A DNA stretch of 64,000 nt from Thermogemmata fonticola (GTDB lineage Bacteria; Planctomycetota; Planctomycetia; Gemmatales; Gemmataceae), in NCBI RefSeq assembly GCF_013694095.1, contig NZ_JACEFB010000002.1, positions 434,001-498,000 on the forward strand, written 5' to 3'. The notes beneath the pieces are model-generated. The model was not told the origin of the DNA. It searched no databases and worked only from the letters and a program-made list of their open reading frames with translations. A program made the position numbers and the translations under genes. Below are positions 9,070 to 19,600 of the stretch, piece by piece. Each line of letters opens with the position of its first letter. The first letter of the stretch is position 1.

Positions 9070-9297
9070 AAAACGCCTGGAGGGACGGAGGGACTGCGGG
9101 GTCTATCGGATTGTAATTCAGGGAACCCGGCTCAGCCGCTGAACCTGGGCACTATTGTGTCTATATGTTCCCCGAAGGCTTCGCCAGAGCATGCACGGAC
9201 AGTATTCTGACACAACGGGGCTGTTCCTGCCTTGAGCCGGTGGAAACCTAACCTGGCTGGAAGAATCCTAGCATCTCTCCCAGGAGTGCCAGAAACT

Positions 9298-10176
9298 ATG
9301 AATCTCGCGGTGCGAGTGTTCCCTTGGGACCAATTTGGCGGAGCGGGAACTTCGCAAGGAGCAACGGCACTGGCCGACGTCGTGCGGGAAATCCGTCGGG
9401 ATGCCCAGCGGGAGCAGCAGCCCTGCCGCACGCATACCCTCCGGGACCGTCTCCACATCCAAGAGTTGGCTTTCACCCAACCGCAACATTGCCGGACCTG
9501 GCGCGAGCGCGGCCGGCGCTGGTTCCGCCGAACCCTCCAGCGCCACTCCTTCATCCTCTGGCTGGGAGGCAATCACCTGAGTGTGCTGCCGGTGCTCGAA
9601 GAACTACCCCCGCAGACGCTGGTGCTCCAGTTTGATGCCCATCTGGACATCCACGACTTCGATGACACCTTGGACACACTGTCCCACGGAAACTACTGGC
9701 GGTTTCTGCCGCAACCACGACCATCGGCCATTCATTTAGGCCACCGCGATCTCTTTGTCCCTCCCGAAGAGTCCCGGCGCTATTTCACCGCAGTTTACTC
9801 AGCCCTGGATATCACCACCCGTTTGGCTGATGTAACCGCGGATCTTCAGCGGCAGGTTTCCCAAGCCTCCCGCGTTTGGATTGACATCGACGTTGATGTC
9901 TTCGATCCTGCCCTTTGCCCAGCGGTCCAGCACCCCTTGCCCTTCGGCTTGACCAGCGCTGCCTTTTGGCCCCTTTGGCAGGCGGTGTGGAGTGAGAAGG
10001 TCCTGGGCGTGTCGCTTAGCGAGTTCGATCCGGGCCGGGATGTGCGCGATCAGTCGCTGCATATGCTAGGATGGTTCTTAGAGCACCTACTGTTGCAGGC
10101 GGCGCAGTGCCAACCGATGTCCGCCGCAGAGCCGGAACCGTCGCGCCGAAATGACGGAACGAAGCCAAGTGGGTGA
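9298..10176 (+). CDS. Arginase/agmatinase-family ureohydrolase
   Basis: 292 residues from the ATG at 9298, which has AGGAG about 12 bases upstream; a TTG at 9232 extends it by 22 residues. It carries the ureohydrolase dinuclear-manganese motifs: GGNH (90-93, with His93; the family usually has GGDH), DAHLD (113-117, with Asp113, His115 and Asp117) and DIDVD (196-200, with Asp196 and Asp198). SHGNYW and SEFDP follow as in the family. All six metal ligands are present, so it is probably active. The substrate (arginine, agmatine, formimidoylglutamate or another guanidino compound) is not determined. It is divergent from the M24-like gene. Confidence 0.85.
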   Translation: MNLAVRVFPWDQFGGAGTSQGATALADVVREIRRDAQREQQPCRTHTLRDRLHIQELAFTQPQHCRTWRERGRRWFRRTLQRHSFILWLGGNHLSVLPVLEELPPQTLVLQFDAHLDIHDFDDTLDTLSHGNYWRFLPQPRPSAIHLGHRDLFVPPEESRRYFTAVYSALDITTRLADVTADLQRQVSQASRVWIDIDVDVFDPALCPAVQHPLPFGLTSAAFWPLWQAVWSEKVLGVSLSEFDPGRDVRDQSLHMLGWFLEHLLLQAAQCQPMSAAEPEPSRRNDGTKPSG

Positions 10177-10320
10177 TGGCGTGATTCTCTGGACACGGTC
10201 AAGAACCCGACGACTCCGGGCGGCCGTCCTTGGGGAGGCAACGTTTCTAAGGGATGCGTGCTCGCTGCTGGGGCACGGTCTGGTGCTGGTTGAGCCTCAA
10301 CGATTCCGGGAGAAAACCTC

Positions 10321-10890
10321 ATGTGGGCGACACTGATGACTTTGGGCGGTCTGGTGGCGGCGACCCAACAAGACCCGCCGAAACTGCTGATCGAAACGCC
10401 GTCATTTCCTGGTATGACCCCGGCGCTCCGCTGGCGTGTGATCCGCCTGCGTGGTAGTCCTGAGAAACCCCTGGTAGAAGTGGTTTTGGAATCCGAGCTA
10501 TTTGATCAGGCGGTGGAATTACCGGGGGAGGGGCCTTTCCATGTGGAGGTGGTTCCCCAAGGGGGCGTGCCGGTGCGATTGGCGGAAAAACTCATGGTGG
10601 AGAAGGGGAAAACGGTTCGCCTGCGCTTGGAAGATCGGTGCGGCGTGGTGCGGATTTTCGGAGAGGGCTTGCCGCGGCCTCAACGTCTGGTCCTGACCCG
10701 TGCGCGTGATCCCGGTCCTGGCGTCCGAGGGCATCAACCGGTCCAGCAGGTCAGCAATTATCGCCAGAATATGCTCGTACCTCCGGGGACCTATGACTTA
10801 TGGCTGGTGCCGGCCAATGGCGCCCGACCGCAGCGCCTCGCTGAGAATGTCCGCGTTTTAGCGGGGAAAGTCGTAGGCGTTGATGACTGA
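10321..10890 (+). CDS. Small exported protein of unknown function
   Basis: 189 residues starting MWATLMTLGGLVAATQQ, a short hydrophobic N-terminus that could be an export signal. The rest is beta-rich with alternating charged and hydrophobic residues and no recognised motif. It is on the same strand as the arginase-family gene, 144 bases downstream. The open frame is uninterrupted and its codon use matches its neighbours, which is the main support for it being real. Confidence 0.6.
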   Translation: MWATLMTLGGLVAATQQDPPKLLIETPSFPGMTPALRWRVIRLRGSPEKPLVEVVLESELFDQAVELPGEGPFHVEVVPQGGVPVRLAEKLMVEKGKTVRLRLEDRCGVVRIFGEGLPRPQRLVLTRARDPGPGVRGHQPVQQVSNYRQNMLVPPGTYDLWLVPANGARPQRLAENVRVLAGKVVGVDD

Positions 10891-10987
10891 CGAACGGCTG
10901 AGACGTGAAATGTAGTCCTGATGATAATGCGGCCATTAGCGGATCAGCACCGGCTCTTGGGGATTTCCCGTCCCTAGAATGATGTCC

Positions 10988-11878
10988 TCATGTCTCGGTC
11001 TTGTCCGTATCCTGCGGCTTTGCAGGGGGCTGCCGGCCGAGTTGTTCTCGCAGGCGAGCCAGCTCCGCTTCCAGTGCCAGTCGGGCCTGCCTTTCCGCTT
11101 CGACTTGTTGTCGGAGTTGTTCGGCTTGTTGTTGTGCAATTTCGGCCTGTTTTTGAGCCTGTTCGGCCTGGAACTTGGCGACCTCGGCTTGGTGGTGGGC
11201 AGCACGGGCTAGTACCTGGGCCTGGCGGCGAGCTTGGCGCTCGGACTCCAAACTGCTGAGCAGTTCAGCGGGTAATGGCACCAATTCTCCGCGGAACCAG
11301 AACCGCATCCAATCACCTACAAGAGCGACCTCGATTTCCAATTCTGGAATGACGTGCCGCCCCTGTTCGTTCGGAGGGAGGGCTTCATACCCTTGCGGCG
11401 TCCATCGGTACAAATGGATGCTGATCTGATCCAGGTCGAAGAGCAGGTAGTACGGCACGCACAATTCCCGCTCATACTTGTAAAAATTGTCCCGATAATC
11501 CTTTTGCTTGCTAGAAGCAGAAACATGCTCCAGGACTAGAAACGGCGGAACGGGCTGCAACGGGGTCATGTAGCTGCCGCGAGCAAAGATCGGCTCTGGG
11601 GAGATAACAATGAAGTTATCCGGCACGACTTGGCCGGGGTCGTACGGATCATGACCGGGACGGGGATATTGCACCAGCAACTCGTTGAAGCATTAGATGT
11701 CAGGGCGGAGGGCATGGATCACCGCAAAGCTTTCCAGGGTGATCTCCCGTTGCCGAGCGTGGGGCACCGCTTCCATGAAATGCTCCGGGGGCAGGGATTC
11801 CAAGTAGCGCCGCTCCGCTTCTTCATAGACTTGCTTCAACTTCTTCCAGTCCAGAACTGTAACGGCTGGTGTCGTCAT
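10988..11878 (-). pseudogene. Uma2-family (DUF820) nuclease-like gene split by an in-frame stop
   Basis: The two open frames on the minus strand are in the same phase and separated only by a TAA at 11693-11695. The N-terminal part (from ATG 11878) reads MTTPAVTVLDWKKLKQ and ends HALRPDI. After the stop the frame continues CFNELLVQYPRPGHD. The second part holds the PD-(D/E)xK-like core: VVPDNFIVI, FLVLEHVSA and a following SSKQKDY. It ends in an Ala/Gln/Glu-rich coiled coil of about 90 residues. Uma2 proteins are multi-copy restriction-like nucleases in planctomycetes and cyanobacteria. A single base change would restore the reading frame, so this is a young pseudogene or a sequencing error. 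Confidence 0.75.
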
Positions 11879-12077
11879 GCGTGAATCATCCGTTGGTTCA
11901 ACAAAAGTGGCTAGATCCCTGGTGTGATTATTCTCCCTACGGAGCTTCCTATTTTCTTCCTCAATCCTAATCTGTGTGCCAGAAGATTGTAAAGCCAAGT
12001 AGCGTACTATAGCCGTCTCGCTTGGAGCCTGGTTTATGACTAGCGGAGGTCCCAATCGGGTCGAGGTCGATAAGGGA

Positions 12078-15000
12078 TCAACGTGATTGGGGCGCTTGTG
12101 GTTGCACCAGCAGACGCGGCAGGGGAGGCGGTTGGCGGCTCGCCGCAGCGGTGTAGCCTACCGAAACGGCAGTGGGCGGCAGCTCTTTCGGCGTCCATCC
12201 GCGCAGCCGCTCCCAGGTCAAGAGCATTTTTTCCTCCGGGTGGACTTGCCATTCCTCGTGCCAAAGGGCGGCTTCCAAAGGTCTTGGCAGGGGCAGGTCG
12301 AATGGTGTGCCCGCCGGGAGGGGGAAGGTGCCAGACCACTGCACCGCACCCTCAGTGATGGGACGTTTGAACCAGATGTGCACCACCCCCTGGCTTGTGG
12401 ACCAATCCGCTACATCGGGACCGCGAATTTCCTGCACCGTAACTCCGGGTAACGCAAAGGTCAGGTAACCGGGGGTCGGCGAGTCCTTCCAGAGAAGATT
12501 TCCCTGGGCGAATGCCAGGAGCGGCCGGGGGCTTGAACCCGCGCTGGCTAAGAAGGGGGGAGATAACCAAGCGATGTCCCAAGCGGTGCGGGCTTGGACG
12601 GAAAGCTCCGCAGGCAGCCGTAAGGTGGGGCGCAGTTCCGCGGAGGCAGGAGCCAAGGGGCGGAAGACCCGCAAGGTTTGGGCGGGGTCCAGGCGCAATT
12701 CCGGCACGGAGGAGAAAAGCTGGAAAAGGGCATCAGAGCTGAAGTCGATCAAGCCGTGGCGTTGCAACGACTCCAGGCTTGCGTCCCGGAGCCGCAGAGC
12801 ATAAAACGTATCCGCTTCGCTGACGCCCGGTTGACTGATGCGGGGGAACCGTAACCAGGGTGAGCGCGTGATGGGGAAACGCGGAGCGGCTTGCACCACC
12901 AGCAGCCATCGGCCGGTGGTCGGGGAGCGCCAATCGATGCGTAGCCGCCGCCAACCTCCCTGAGGGGGTGCCAGACTCCAGTTTCGCAGGACGCTTCCTT
13001 CCCCACCGTCCGGAGAACGGATAACTAAGTGGAGCACTTCCAGGTCGTCCGGGATTTGCAGGTCCAATTGGGTGAGGGAACCGCCGAGGATTTCCAGCCA
13101 GTAGGCGGCCGCCAGTTCGGCCCCTTGGGGGTGGAGGTCCCAGAGGCAGGCTTCTCGGAGGCGCAATTGGGCTGTACCGCCTCCTTCCTCACGCCAGCGG
13201 AGCACCACCTGCCGCACCCCTCCCAACTCCGCTTGAACACGTCGATCTGGGGAACGAGTGTCCAGACTCCAGCGTCCCACGCGACCCGGAAAATAGAGTT
13301 GGCGTAGATTCCGCTCGGCATGGACCGTCAGGGTGGTCTGTGGGCATTCGATTGCTCCGAAGCGCAACTCGCGTTCGGCAGTTCCCCCGCTCGCAGAAAG
13401 TACGAACTGGGCGCGGACCTCCTGCCGGCCCTTACCAGGCAGTTCGAGGGCATAAACGCCAGGCCGAACCAGGAGCGGATAACCGAGGCGGTCATGGATG
13501 CGGACCGATTCCAAGCGGGCATCTCCCAGAGGGAGTAAAAACGGTGTTTCCGAATGGTCGAGGACATGCACTACCCACCGTGCCTCGACACGGGCTGTGA
13601 CGCCGTCGAGGAACACATCGTAATGGGCCGAAGTCAAAATCCAACTGGGCGGCGAAGGCCGAAGGCGCGCCAATTGGTCCCACAGCGTCAAGGGAACCAA
13701 AACCTCTTCACGCCCTTGGGCATCCGGCGGAAGCAGCAGCACGGTGGTCATGGCAAGCGGGGCGGAAGCTGACGGCTGGACCTGGCCTTGGGCCTGGAGG
13801 AACGGCCAAAAGGCTCCTTGGTTCAGCATGAGCGTAGCCGGCAGAAGTAACATTGCGGACCCCAGGAGGCGGCGCAGACCCGCTAAGGCCAATCCAGCCA
13901 GTAAGGTCAGACCGCACCCGGTGACGGCAACGTATTGCCACCAAGGCGGAACCACCAGGGCCAATGCCAAACTGATGGTTGCCAGGCCCATTATCCCCAG
14001 AGCCAGTGGACGCCGGTTCCCCAAAAACCCCAGAACCGCCAATGCCGCTCCCGCCACCAGCAAACCGAGGCCCGTTGCTGCCTCGGAGGAACTTGTCCAT
14101 ACACCGGCGTTTGCTGAAAGGGTCCACCAGGAGCCGTCGAGATCGGCGGGAAGGACTTCAGCCAAGTCAGGAAAATGGCGGAGAGGTGGAGAATCCTGTT
14201 TCCCATCGGGCTGGGACAGAGGCAGGACATTCCTAGGCAAAAACAGATGGCATAGCTCCGGAATCTCCTCAGCCCACTGCACAAGCGGAGGGGTCAACTG
14301 CGACCACAGACCATACCGCCGCAAGGGATAGTGACCGCGCAGGATCACGCGGATCGGGTCCTGGGGTGCGGGCAGGGGGATAAGCCATCGCCCATTCTCA
14401 TCGCGAGAACAGGCCGTGGGGGATAACCATTGGCCTTCGATCCCGATCGCTTCGAGCTGCAGGTAAGGATCGAGGGTGACCGGCAGCGCGGCGAGTTCTC
14501 CCGATTTTCCTGCCTTTGCTCCAGGCTGGACGGTCGCACCGGCGACTACGAGGAGGCGTTGATCTCCCCGCACAACTAGCGTCAGGAAGGTGTCATGGAT
14601 CTGAAGGTACGGTGAAGCGTCGGGTGGACGGACAGGAGACGGGGGAGGTGCTGTCGGCAATGCAGGGGATGGTTCTGGCACCTCGGAGGAGGCAGGGAGC
14701 CAATAACCGCGGACGTCTCCCCCGCGATAGCGCAAGACGGTATGAGCTTGGGGCGGGGGAAGGGCGAAATCCCAATCGAGCCAGCCCAGTTTTTCCGTTC
14801 CCGGACCAGGGACAGCCCGACCGCCGTTCGGGGCAGGTGCAATGATCGCCAGCAGTCCGTTGCGTTCGCCAACGTCCAGAGGGGTAATGGCCGGGAAAGG
14901 AACGGCGGTGCTCCCGTGGGAGGCAATCGGCCTGCGGGCAATCCATTCCGCTTGCCATTCCACGATTTGCCCCGCCGGCACAGGGCGCAGCCATTCCAGC

Positions 15001-16586
15001 GTGAGCACGCGCTCCTTCGCATCGACATGGGTGAGCAACGCTTCACCCCCCGCCATCAGGCGCCGCAGTTCATATCCTTCGGGATAGCGGCAGCGGAATT
15101 GAAAGAGCGGCCCCCGTTTTACCTGTAAGCGGATACGGGCGGTTAGACGTGCCGCGGTGCCTTGCAAGTGCCAGATTAGATATTCCTCACTGGCCCCCAC
15201 GCTTGCTTCAGCGGGAATCACCTCCAGTAATGGCGGCTGGCGGCTCGGCCGGCTCGCACCTACGGACAACCAGCTTCCTTGCAATTGCAACTGATGCGTC
15301 TGATCCGAGGCGACCGAAGCCTGGATCAAGCGATAATCCCCCGGTGTGAAATGCCGCAGCTTCCATTCCGGAGCAAGGCGGATGTCGACGGCCTCCCGGA
15401 GCAGAAGACTTTCCTCCACGCGGATGAACGGCAGCGTGAGCTTGCCTGAGGGCGGCAGGGGCGCCACGGCTTGGATCAGCAAGCGTACCGCGGAAGAAGT
15501 TGGCGGCAAAGTCACGAGTAGCCGAGGGTTTGACTGAGGTGTGGAGGATTGCACCGTCCACGTCGAGCGGGGCGTGCTGATGACATCGAGAACTCGCAAG
15601 GTGGGGTCCAAATGGAAGGTCCAAGAGCTGATGTTTCCCCGGACGGGTCGCAAGTCGAATTCGTAAGCGCACGTGAGGTTCATGCCTTGTAGCTCGAAGC
15701 GGCAGCGGCTCTCGGCGGCGGTGGTGGGAGTAGTGGTCGTGGCCGGACGGATGCTTAAGTCCAAGCGGCTGCGGCCGCTGAAGCGGATGTGCCAGCGCTG
15801 CTGGCGGGGCGTACTCGCCGGGAAAGGGCCAGTCACCAGGGCATCTCCCCCTGCCATCGGCACTAGTTCGGGTGCTAAGTCCAGTTCCAGCAGGGCTGTG
15901 GTGGCTGACGGCCAACGCAACTCGAAGCGCCGTTCGTCCAGGGTGACCATGCCCGCCGCGGACCAATTCAGGCGTAGCACTTGGCTGCCGCTGCGCTCGA
16001 CCCAAACGGCCACGGGACCGGAACCATTCGGCGTGCCCACCACGGCGGGGCGGCCGTCGCTCCAAGTGGCACCGCTCAGAGCGACACGCAGCGGCTCCAG
16101 CACCATGAGCCGGGGAGATGGGCCGGGATTGATGATCTCGCATTCCGCTTGTCCGATCAGGTCGTTACCTTCCAGAACCGCGGTCAGACGTAAATCGGCC
16201 AAAAACGGCAGACGGCGCGACTCTTCCAGCATCTGCCGGGCGGCACGAAGTTGCTGTTCCAGTTCCTCGCGGGGCATCCGTCGCACCGGTCCCAGGTCCA
16301 GTTGTTTGAGCACCGCGGGGAGTTGTTCCGGAGTGACACGCAGGCGCCGCAAAGGAATAGGGTCTTCCGATCGCGGGGTGTCGGGGATGGGGGTCTCTGG
16401 AGAGGGCGGGTCCCCCGGAGGGGGGCCGGGAGTGACCGCCGAGTAGGGCTGGCTTGCCGCTGACGGTTCCTGCACTGATCTTACCGTCTCGCTTGAAGGG
16501 GATTGACCCAGAGCGGCCAAACACCCCAGCAGAGCGAGGAGGAAGCTGAATAGACTTCGCCATACAACTCGCAGCCGGTGGATCAT
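12078..16586 (-). CDS. Giant secreted/membrane protein of unknown function (1502 aa)
   Basis: The start ATG lies 14 bases after the stop of the 1168-residue gene upstream, so the two form an operon. A signal peptide (residues 1-28) is followed by a proline-rich stretch and about 800 mostly beta-strand residues. A cluster of three or four hydrophobic segments lies at about residues 832-915 (LGLLVAGAALAVLGFLG and following), then another beta-rich region of about 550 residues up to the C-terminus. The two beta-rich halves would sit on the same or opposite sides of a membrane depending on the number of spans. I recognise no enzyme motif. Repeated W/R-rich strands and similarity in style to its upstream neighbour suggest a shared structural or envelope role. 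Confidence 0.8.
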   Translation of the reverse strand: MIHRLRVVWRSLFSFLLALLGCLAALGQSPSSETVRSVQEPSAASQPYSAVTPGPPPGDPPSPETPIPDTPRSEDPIPLRRLRVTPEQLPAVLKQLDLGPVRRMPREELEQQLRAARQMLEESRRLPFLADLRLTAVLEGNDLIGQAECEIINPGPSPRLMVLEPLRVALSGATWSDGRPAVVGTPNGSGPVAVWVERSGSQVLRLNWSAAGMVTLDERRFELRWPSATTALLELDLAPELVPMAGGDALVTGPFPASTPRQQRWHIRFSGRSRLDLSIRPATTTTPTTAAESRCRFELQGMNLTCAYEFDLRPVRGNISSWTFHLDPTLRVLDVISTPRSTWTVQSSTPQSNPRLLVTLPPTSSAVRLLIQAVAPLPPSGKLTLPFIRVEESLLLREAVDIRLAPEWKLRHFTPGDYRLIQASVASDQTHQLQLQGSWLSVGASRPSRQPPLLEVIPAEASVGASEEYLIWHLQGTAARLTARIRLQVKRGPLFQFRCRYPEGYELRRLMAGGEALLTHVDAKERVLTLEWLRPVPAGQIVEWQAEWIARRPIASHGSTAVPFPAITPLDVGERNGLLAIIAPAPNGGRAVPGPGTEKLGWLDWDFALPPPQAHTVLRYRGGDVRGYWLPASSEVPEPSPALPTAPPPSPVRPPDASPYLQIHDTFLTLVVRGDQRLLVVAGATVQPGAKAGKSGELAALPVTLDPYLQLEAIGIEGQWLSPTACSRDENGRWLIPLPAPQDPIRVILRGHYPLRRYGLWSQLTPPLVQWAEEIPELCHLFLPRNVLPLSQPDGKQDSPPLRHFPDLAEVLPADLDGSWWTLSANAGVWTSSSEAATGLGLLVAGAALAVLGFLGNRRPLALGIMGLATISLALALVVPPWWQYVAVTGCGLTLLAGLALAGLRRLLGSAMLLLPATLMLNQGAFWPFLQAQGQVQPSASAPLAMTTVLLLPPDAQGREEVLVPLTLWDQLARLRPSPPSWILTSAHYDVFLDGVTARVEARWVVHVLDHSETPFLLPLGDARLESVRIHDRLGYPLLVRPGVYALELPGKGRQEVRAQFVLSASGGTAERELRFGAIECPQTTLTVHAERNLRQLYFPGRVGRWSLDTRSPDRRVQAELGGVRQVVLRWREEGGGTAQLRLREACLWDLHPQGAELAAAYWLEILGGSLTQLDLQIPDDLEVLHLVIRSPDGGEGSVLRNWSLAPPQGGWRRLRIDWRSPTTGRWLLVVQAAPRFPITRSPWLRFPRISQPGVSEADTFYALRLRDASLESLQRHGLIDFSSDALFQLFSSVPELRLDPAQTLRVFRPLAPASAELRPTLRLPAELSVQARTAWDIAWLSPPFLASAGSSPRPLLAFAQGNLLWKDSPTPGYLTFALPGVTVQEIRGPDVADWSTSQGVVHIWFKRPITEGAVQWSGTFPLPAGTPFDLPLPRPLEAALWHEEWQVHPEEKMLLTWERLRGWTPKELPPTAVSVGYTAAASRQPPPLPRLLVQPQAPQSR

Positions 16587-16600
16587 CCTAGCACTCTCGC

Positions 16601-19600
16601 TCAGTGGCTTCCGCTGGGGGTCGAGGGGGCGGCGCCCAAGCGCCCCGCAGGGGTGCTATTGCCGCTGATCGGCCCACGCCGGGAACCTGCTGGGAGCAAA
16701 GGTACCTTGCTATCGTGCGCCGGTACATAGGAGGCCGTCTCCCGACTGAAACCCGGTAGGTAAAGAATCTGCCGTTGTCGGTACCACCGCTGAGCGAGGA
16801 TGATGAGACCCGTCGCAGCGGCGGTATACAGCCCAAACTGACCAGCGGCGAACAGTTGCAACAGACTATACGGCGCGAAGGTAAGCCAGGTGGCGAGCAG
16901 CAGCAATGTTGCGATAAGTCCGCCGGTCCGCTTGGCCGACGGCAGGCGGGCCAAGAACACCAGATAAACAAAGACGAAAAGGGAACTGCTCAAGAGCACC
17001 GGCCAGCGGGGCAGCCGCCACAGGGTAAACGATGCCGGTAGAGCTTGTTGACCGCTGAAACTATCAGCTTCCCCTTCGCCATTGTTGGAAGTCCCTCGAC
17101 TGCCGCCTGAGGCGGCATCGCCCATCAGCCAATGTTCGAGTTCTGTTTCCGGCCAAGCCGCCAATGCGATGCCCGTGGATTGCCAACTCCACTGCCACCG
17201 CGGCTGGAACGGCCCTTGCAGCCAAGGAAACGGCCCACCGGCGAGCGTCACGCGCCACCAAGTCGGACCATCCCACGCCGTGCTCGCCAGAACGGGGGGC
17301 ACCAACTCCATTCGCCACCTGGACTCGGAGGACAGTACATAGCGAACTTCCAGCAGCAGGCGGGAAGCCAGCCGATAAGCGGGCAGCGGAATCTGGTAAA
17401 GGGTGGTGCCTTGCTCTGTCCTGCGGTAGGCTAGAGGCTCGACCCGGCGGCCGTCGAGGAGAAATTCCGTACTCAGCGTCGTGGCGGCGGGTAGTTCCAG
17501 AGTCAGCGAGCGTGTCAGCCAGCGCCGCAGGCGGAAGCGCGCCCGATAGCGCAGGCTCGCATCTTCCCCCGCCCAGACCTGGATCAACCCGCGTTCGGCC
17601 CACACCGTGACAGCCAAATCCTGCCGCGGCTCGACCTCTAGCTCCAAGAGGGTTTCCTCTTGGGGGGCACTGAGCACCCGCAGGGGCCAGACGGCCCGAT
17701 CCGCCAGCGCTTCCAAAGGTCTGTCACGCCAGGGCAAGGACCGGACCTGGACCACCTCCGGAGCGGCAGTCGCGGACCAGAGGCGGACGAGATGCTCCCC
17801 TCGCGTGGCTTCGACCACCCGGAATAAATGGATGGGAAGTCGGGACTGCTCCGGAAGTCGCGGCAGAGCATACTCTAGGGTCAGGATCGCTTCACGGCTT
17901 TCTGACGGGAGTGTCCAGCGCCATTGCCCTGGACCGGCGGCTTCCAAAGCGGGAATGGCGGACATGCCGGCGACACTATTGGACCCCTGCAAGTGAACGC
18001 TGCGGGGAAGAGTCTCGCTGGTGCGGAGGCGAACCGTCTGTTGGATGAGGATTTGCCGTTCGGTGAGCGTGATTTCTGCCCGGCTTTCTGCAGCCAAATC
18101 CGGCCGGTAAGGTTTCCATTGCACCTGCACGGCGGCGATCGGCTGCTCGCTGGTAGCTTGCAATTGAGAGGACGAGCCGGTTTTCGAGCCGTTCCGGGGA
18201 ATCGGCTGGAGCACGCCGCCTGTAGCCGCTGCTCGTCCCCCTATCCATTCCCGGTACTGGCCTTGCACCTGGAGGTCTTCGGGGACGGAAATCTGAAGCT
18301 GGGTTTGTGCGATGGCGGCACCGGGAAATCGCGGCAGAGGCAATAGCGACTCCTGGACGGGCTGGGACAGGGGCAGGTGGGCCGTCAGAGTAATCTGCAC
18401 CGGTTGCTTGTAAGTGTTGGCCAAGCGAATGATCAGCGGCACGCGGGGGTCATAGCCGATGCGATGAGCCAAGGCTTGCCAGAAACCCGCCGGTGCGGAG
18501 GGGGCTTCGCTTTGAATGCCTTCAACAATGTCCGGCGGTCCCGCTTCCACACCCCGCCATTCGGGAGGAACCTCTACCACGAGCGCCTCCACTTCCCGGC
18601 GGACCGGCTCGACTTTCAGTTTCGTTTCGATATGCCAAGCGTTGGATTTGAGGGTGGCATGGTAGTGGGGTGTCAGCACGAGGCTGCCGCGCAAGGGGTG
18701 GACTTCCACGGTAGCCAGGGGTTGTGTAGGAAGGTTGTTGCCAGTAGGGCCGGTGGCCAGCCGGAAGAGGGCGGTACTGCGTTCCTCATCGCTCCCCGGT
18801 GCATCCTGCCGCCGCAGGTCGGTGCCGTGGCGCACAGCAAAACGCATGTACGGCCCGGCGATCAGACGCAGGGTGCCCGTTTGGCGGAAGACGTTGAGAG
18901 CAGCAAAAGGCCCCACGGAGAACGGCCCGCGGTGTCCTGTCTCTTCCGGGCGTGGCCGAGGTGTTCGCACACTGGCGACCAACACCCAATCGGCGGGCGC
19001 GGAACCCGGCGGAAACTCGACGAGCCACTCGGCTTTGTTACCGCTGCGCTGGAGGCTCGGCGGCAAGCCCGGACCGATCTCGGCAGAACCTGGCGGCCGC
19101 TCGGCATGCAGGAGCGCGTTGCCGGGAGTGGCGATTCGCCATTGCCGGGCTGTCCCGCGCAACGTGACACGCGCGATCGTTTCCACCGTGGCGTCGGAAA
19201 AGGTCACGGTGATGTCCCATTCCGCGGTCTGAACCCGATCTGCGGCGGGGGTCCGGGCCGGTGGCTCCCAACTTACTTCCAAGGATTCCACCGGTCCTAA
19301 AGGATAACCTCCGCTCTGGCCCGGCGGCGAAGCAAGCTGTCGCATGTCCAATGCGTTGAGACGGCGGACTTCGGGGGGGCGAGTCGGTTGGGACGGGTCG
19401 CTCCAACGTGTCACGAGATTGAGGCGGGGAATGTCCAGGCCGCTCGATTCCACCTGGAGGGTCGTGATCGCTGCGCGCGGCAAGCCGATCTCGAAACCCA
19501 CTTCCCCTTTACCTCCACGGGGGGTGATGGGGGTTTCCAAGTCCAAAACGAGGGTATGTTCTCCCGCTGTCTCGACGGTCGCCAGATAGCCTTCTTCACT

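Noticed and set aside
11693-12055. Treating the N-terminal Uma2 piece as a separate short gene
   Set aside because: It continues in phase beyond the stop into the rest of the Uma2 family sequence, so a broken single gene is the simpler reading.
15208-16143. 311-codon minus-strand open frame in another phase inside the 1502-residue gene
   Set aside because: High-GC shadow frame; rich in Arg, Pro, His and Ala with no motif, and fully inside an intact larger gene.
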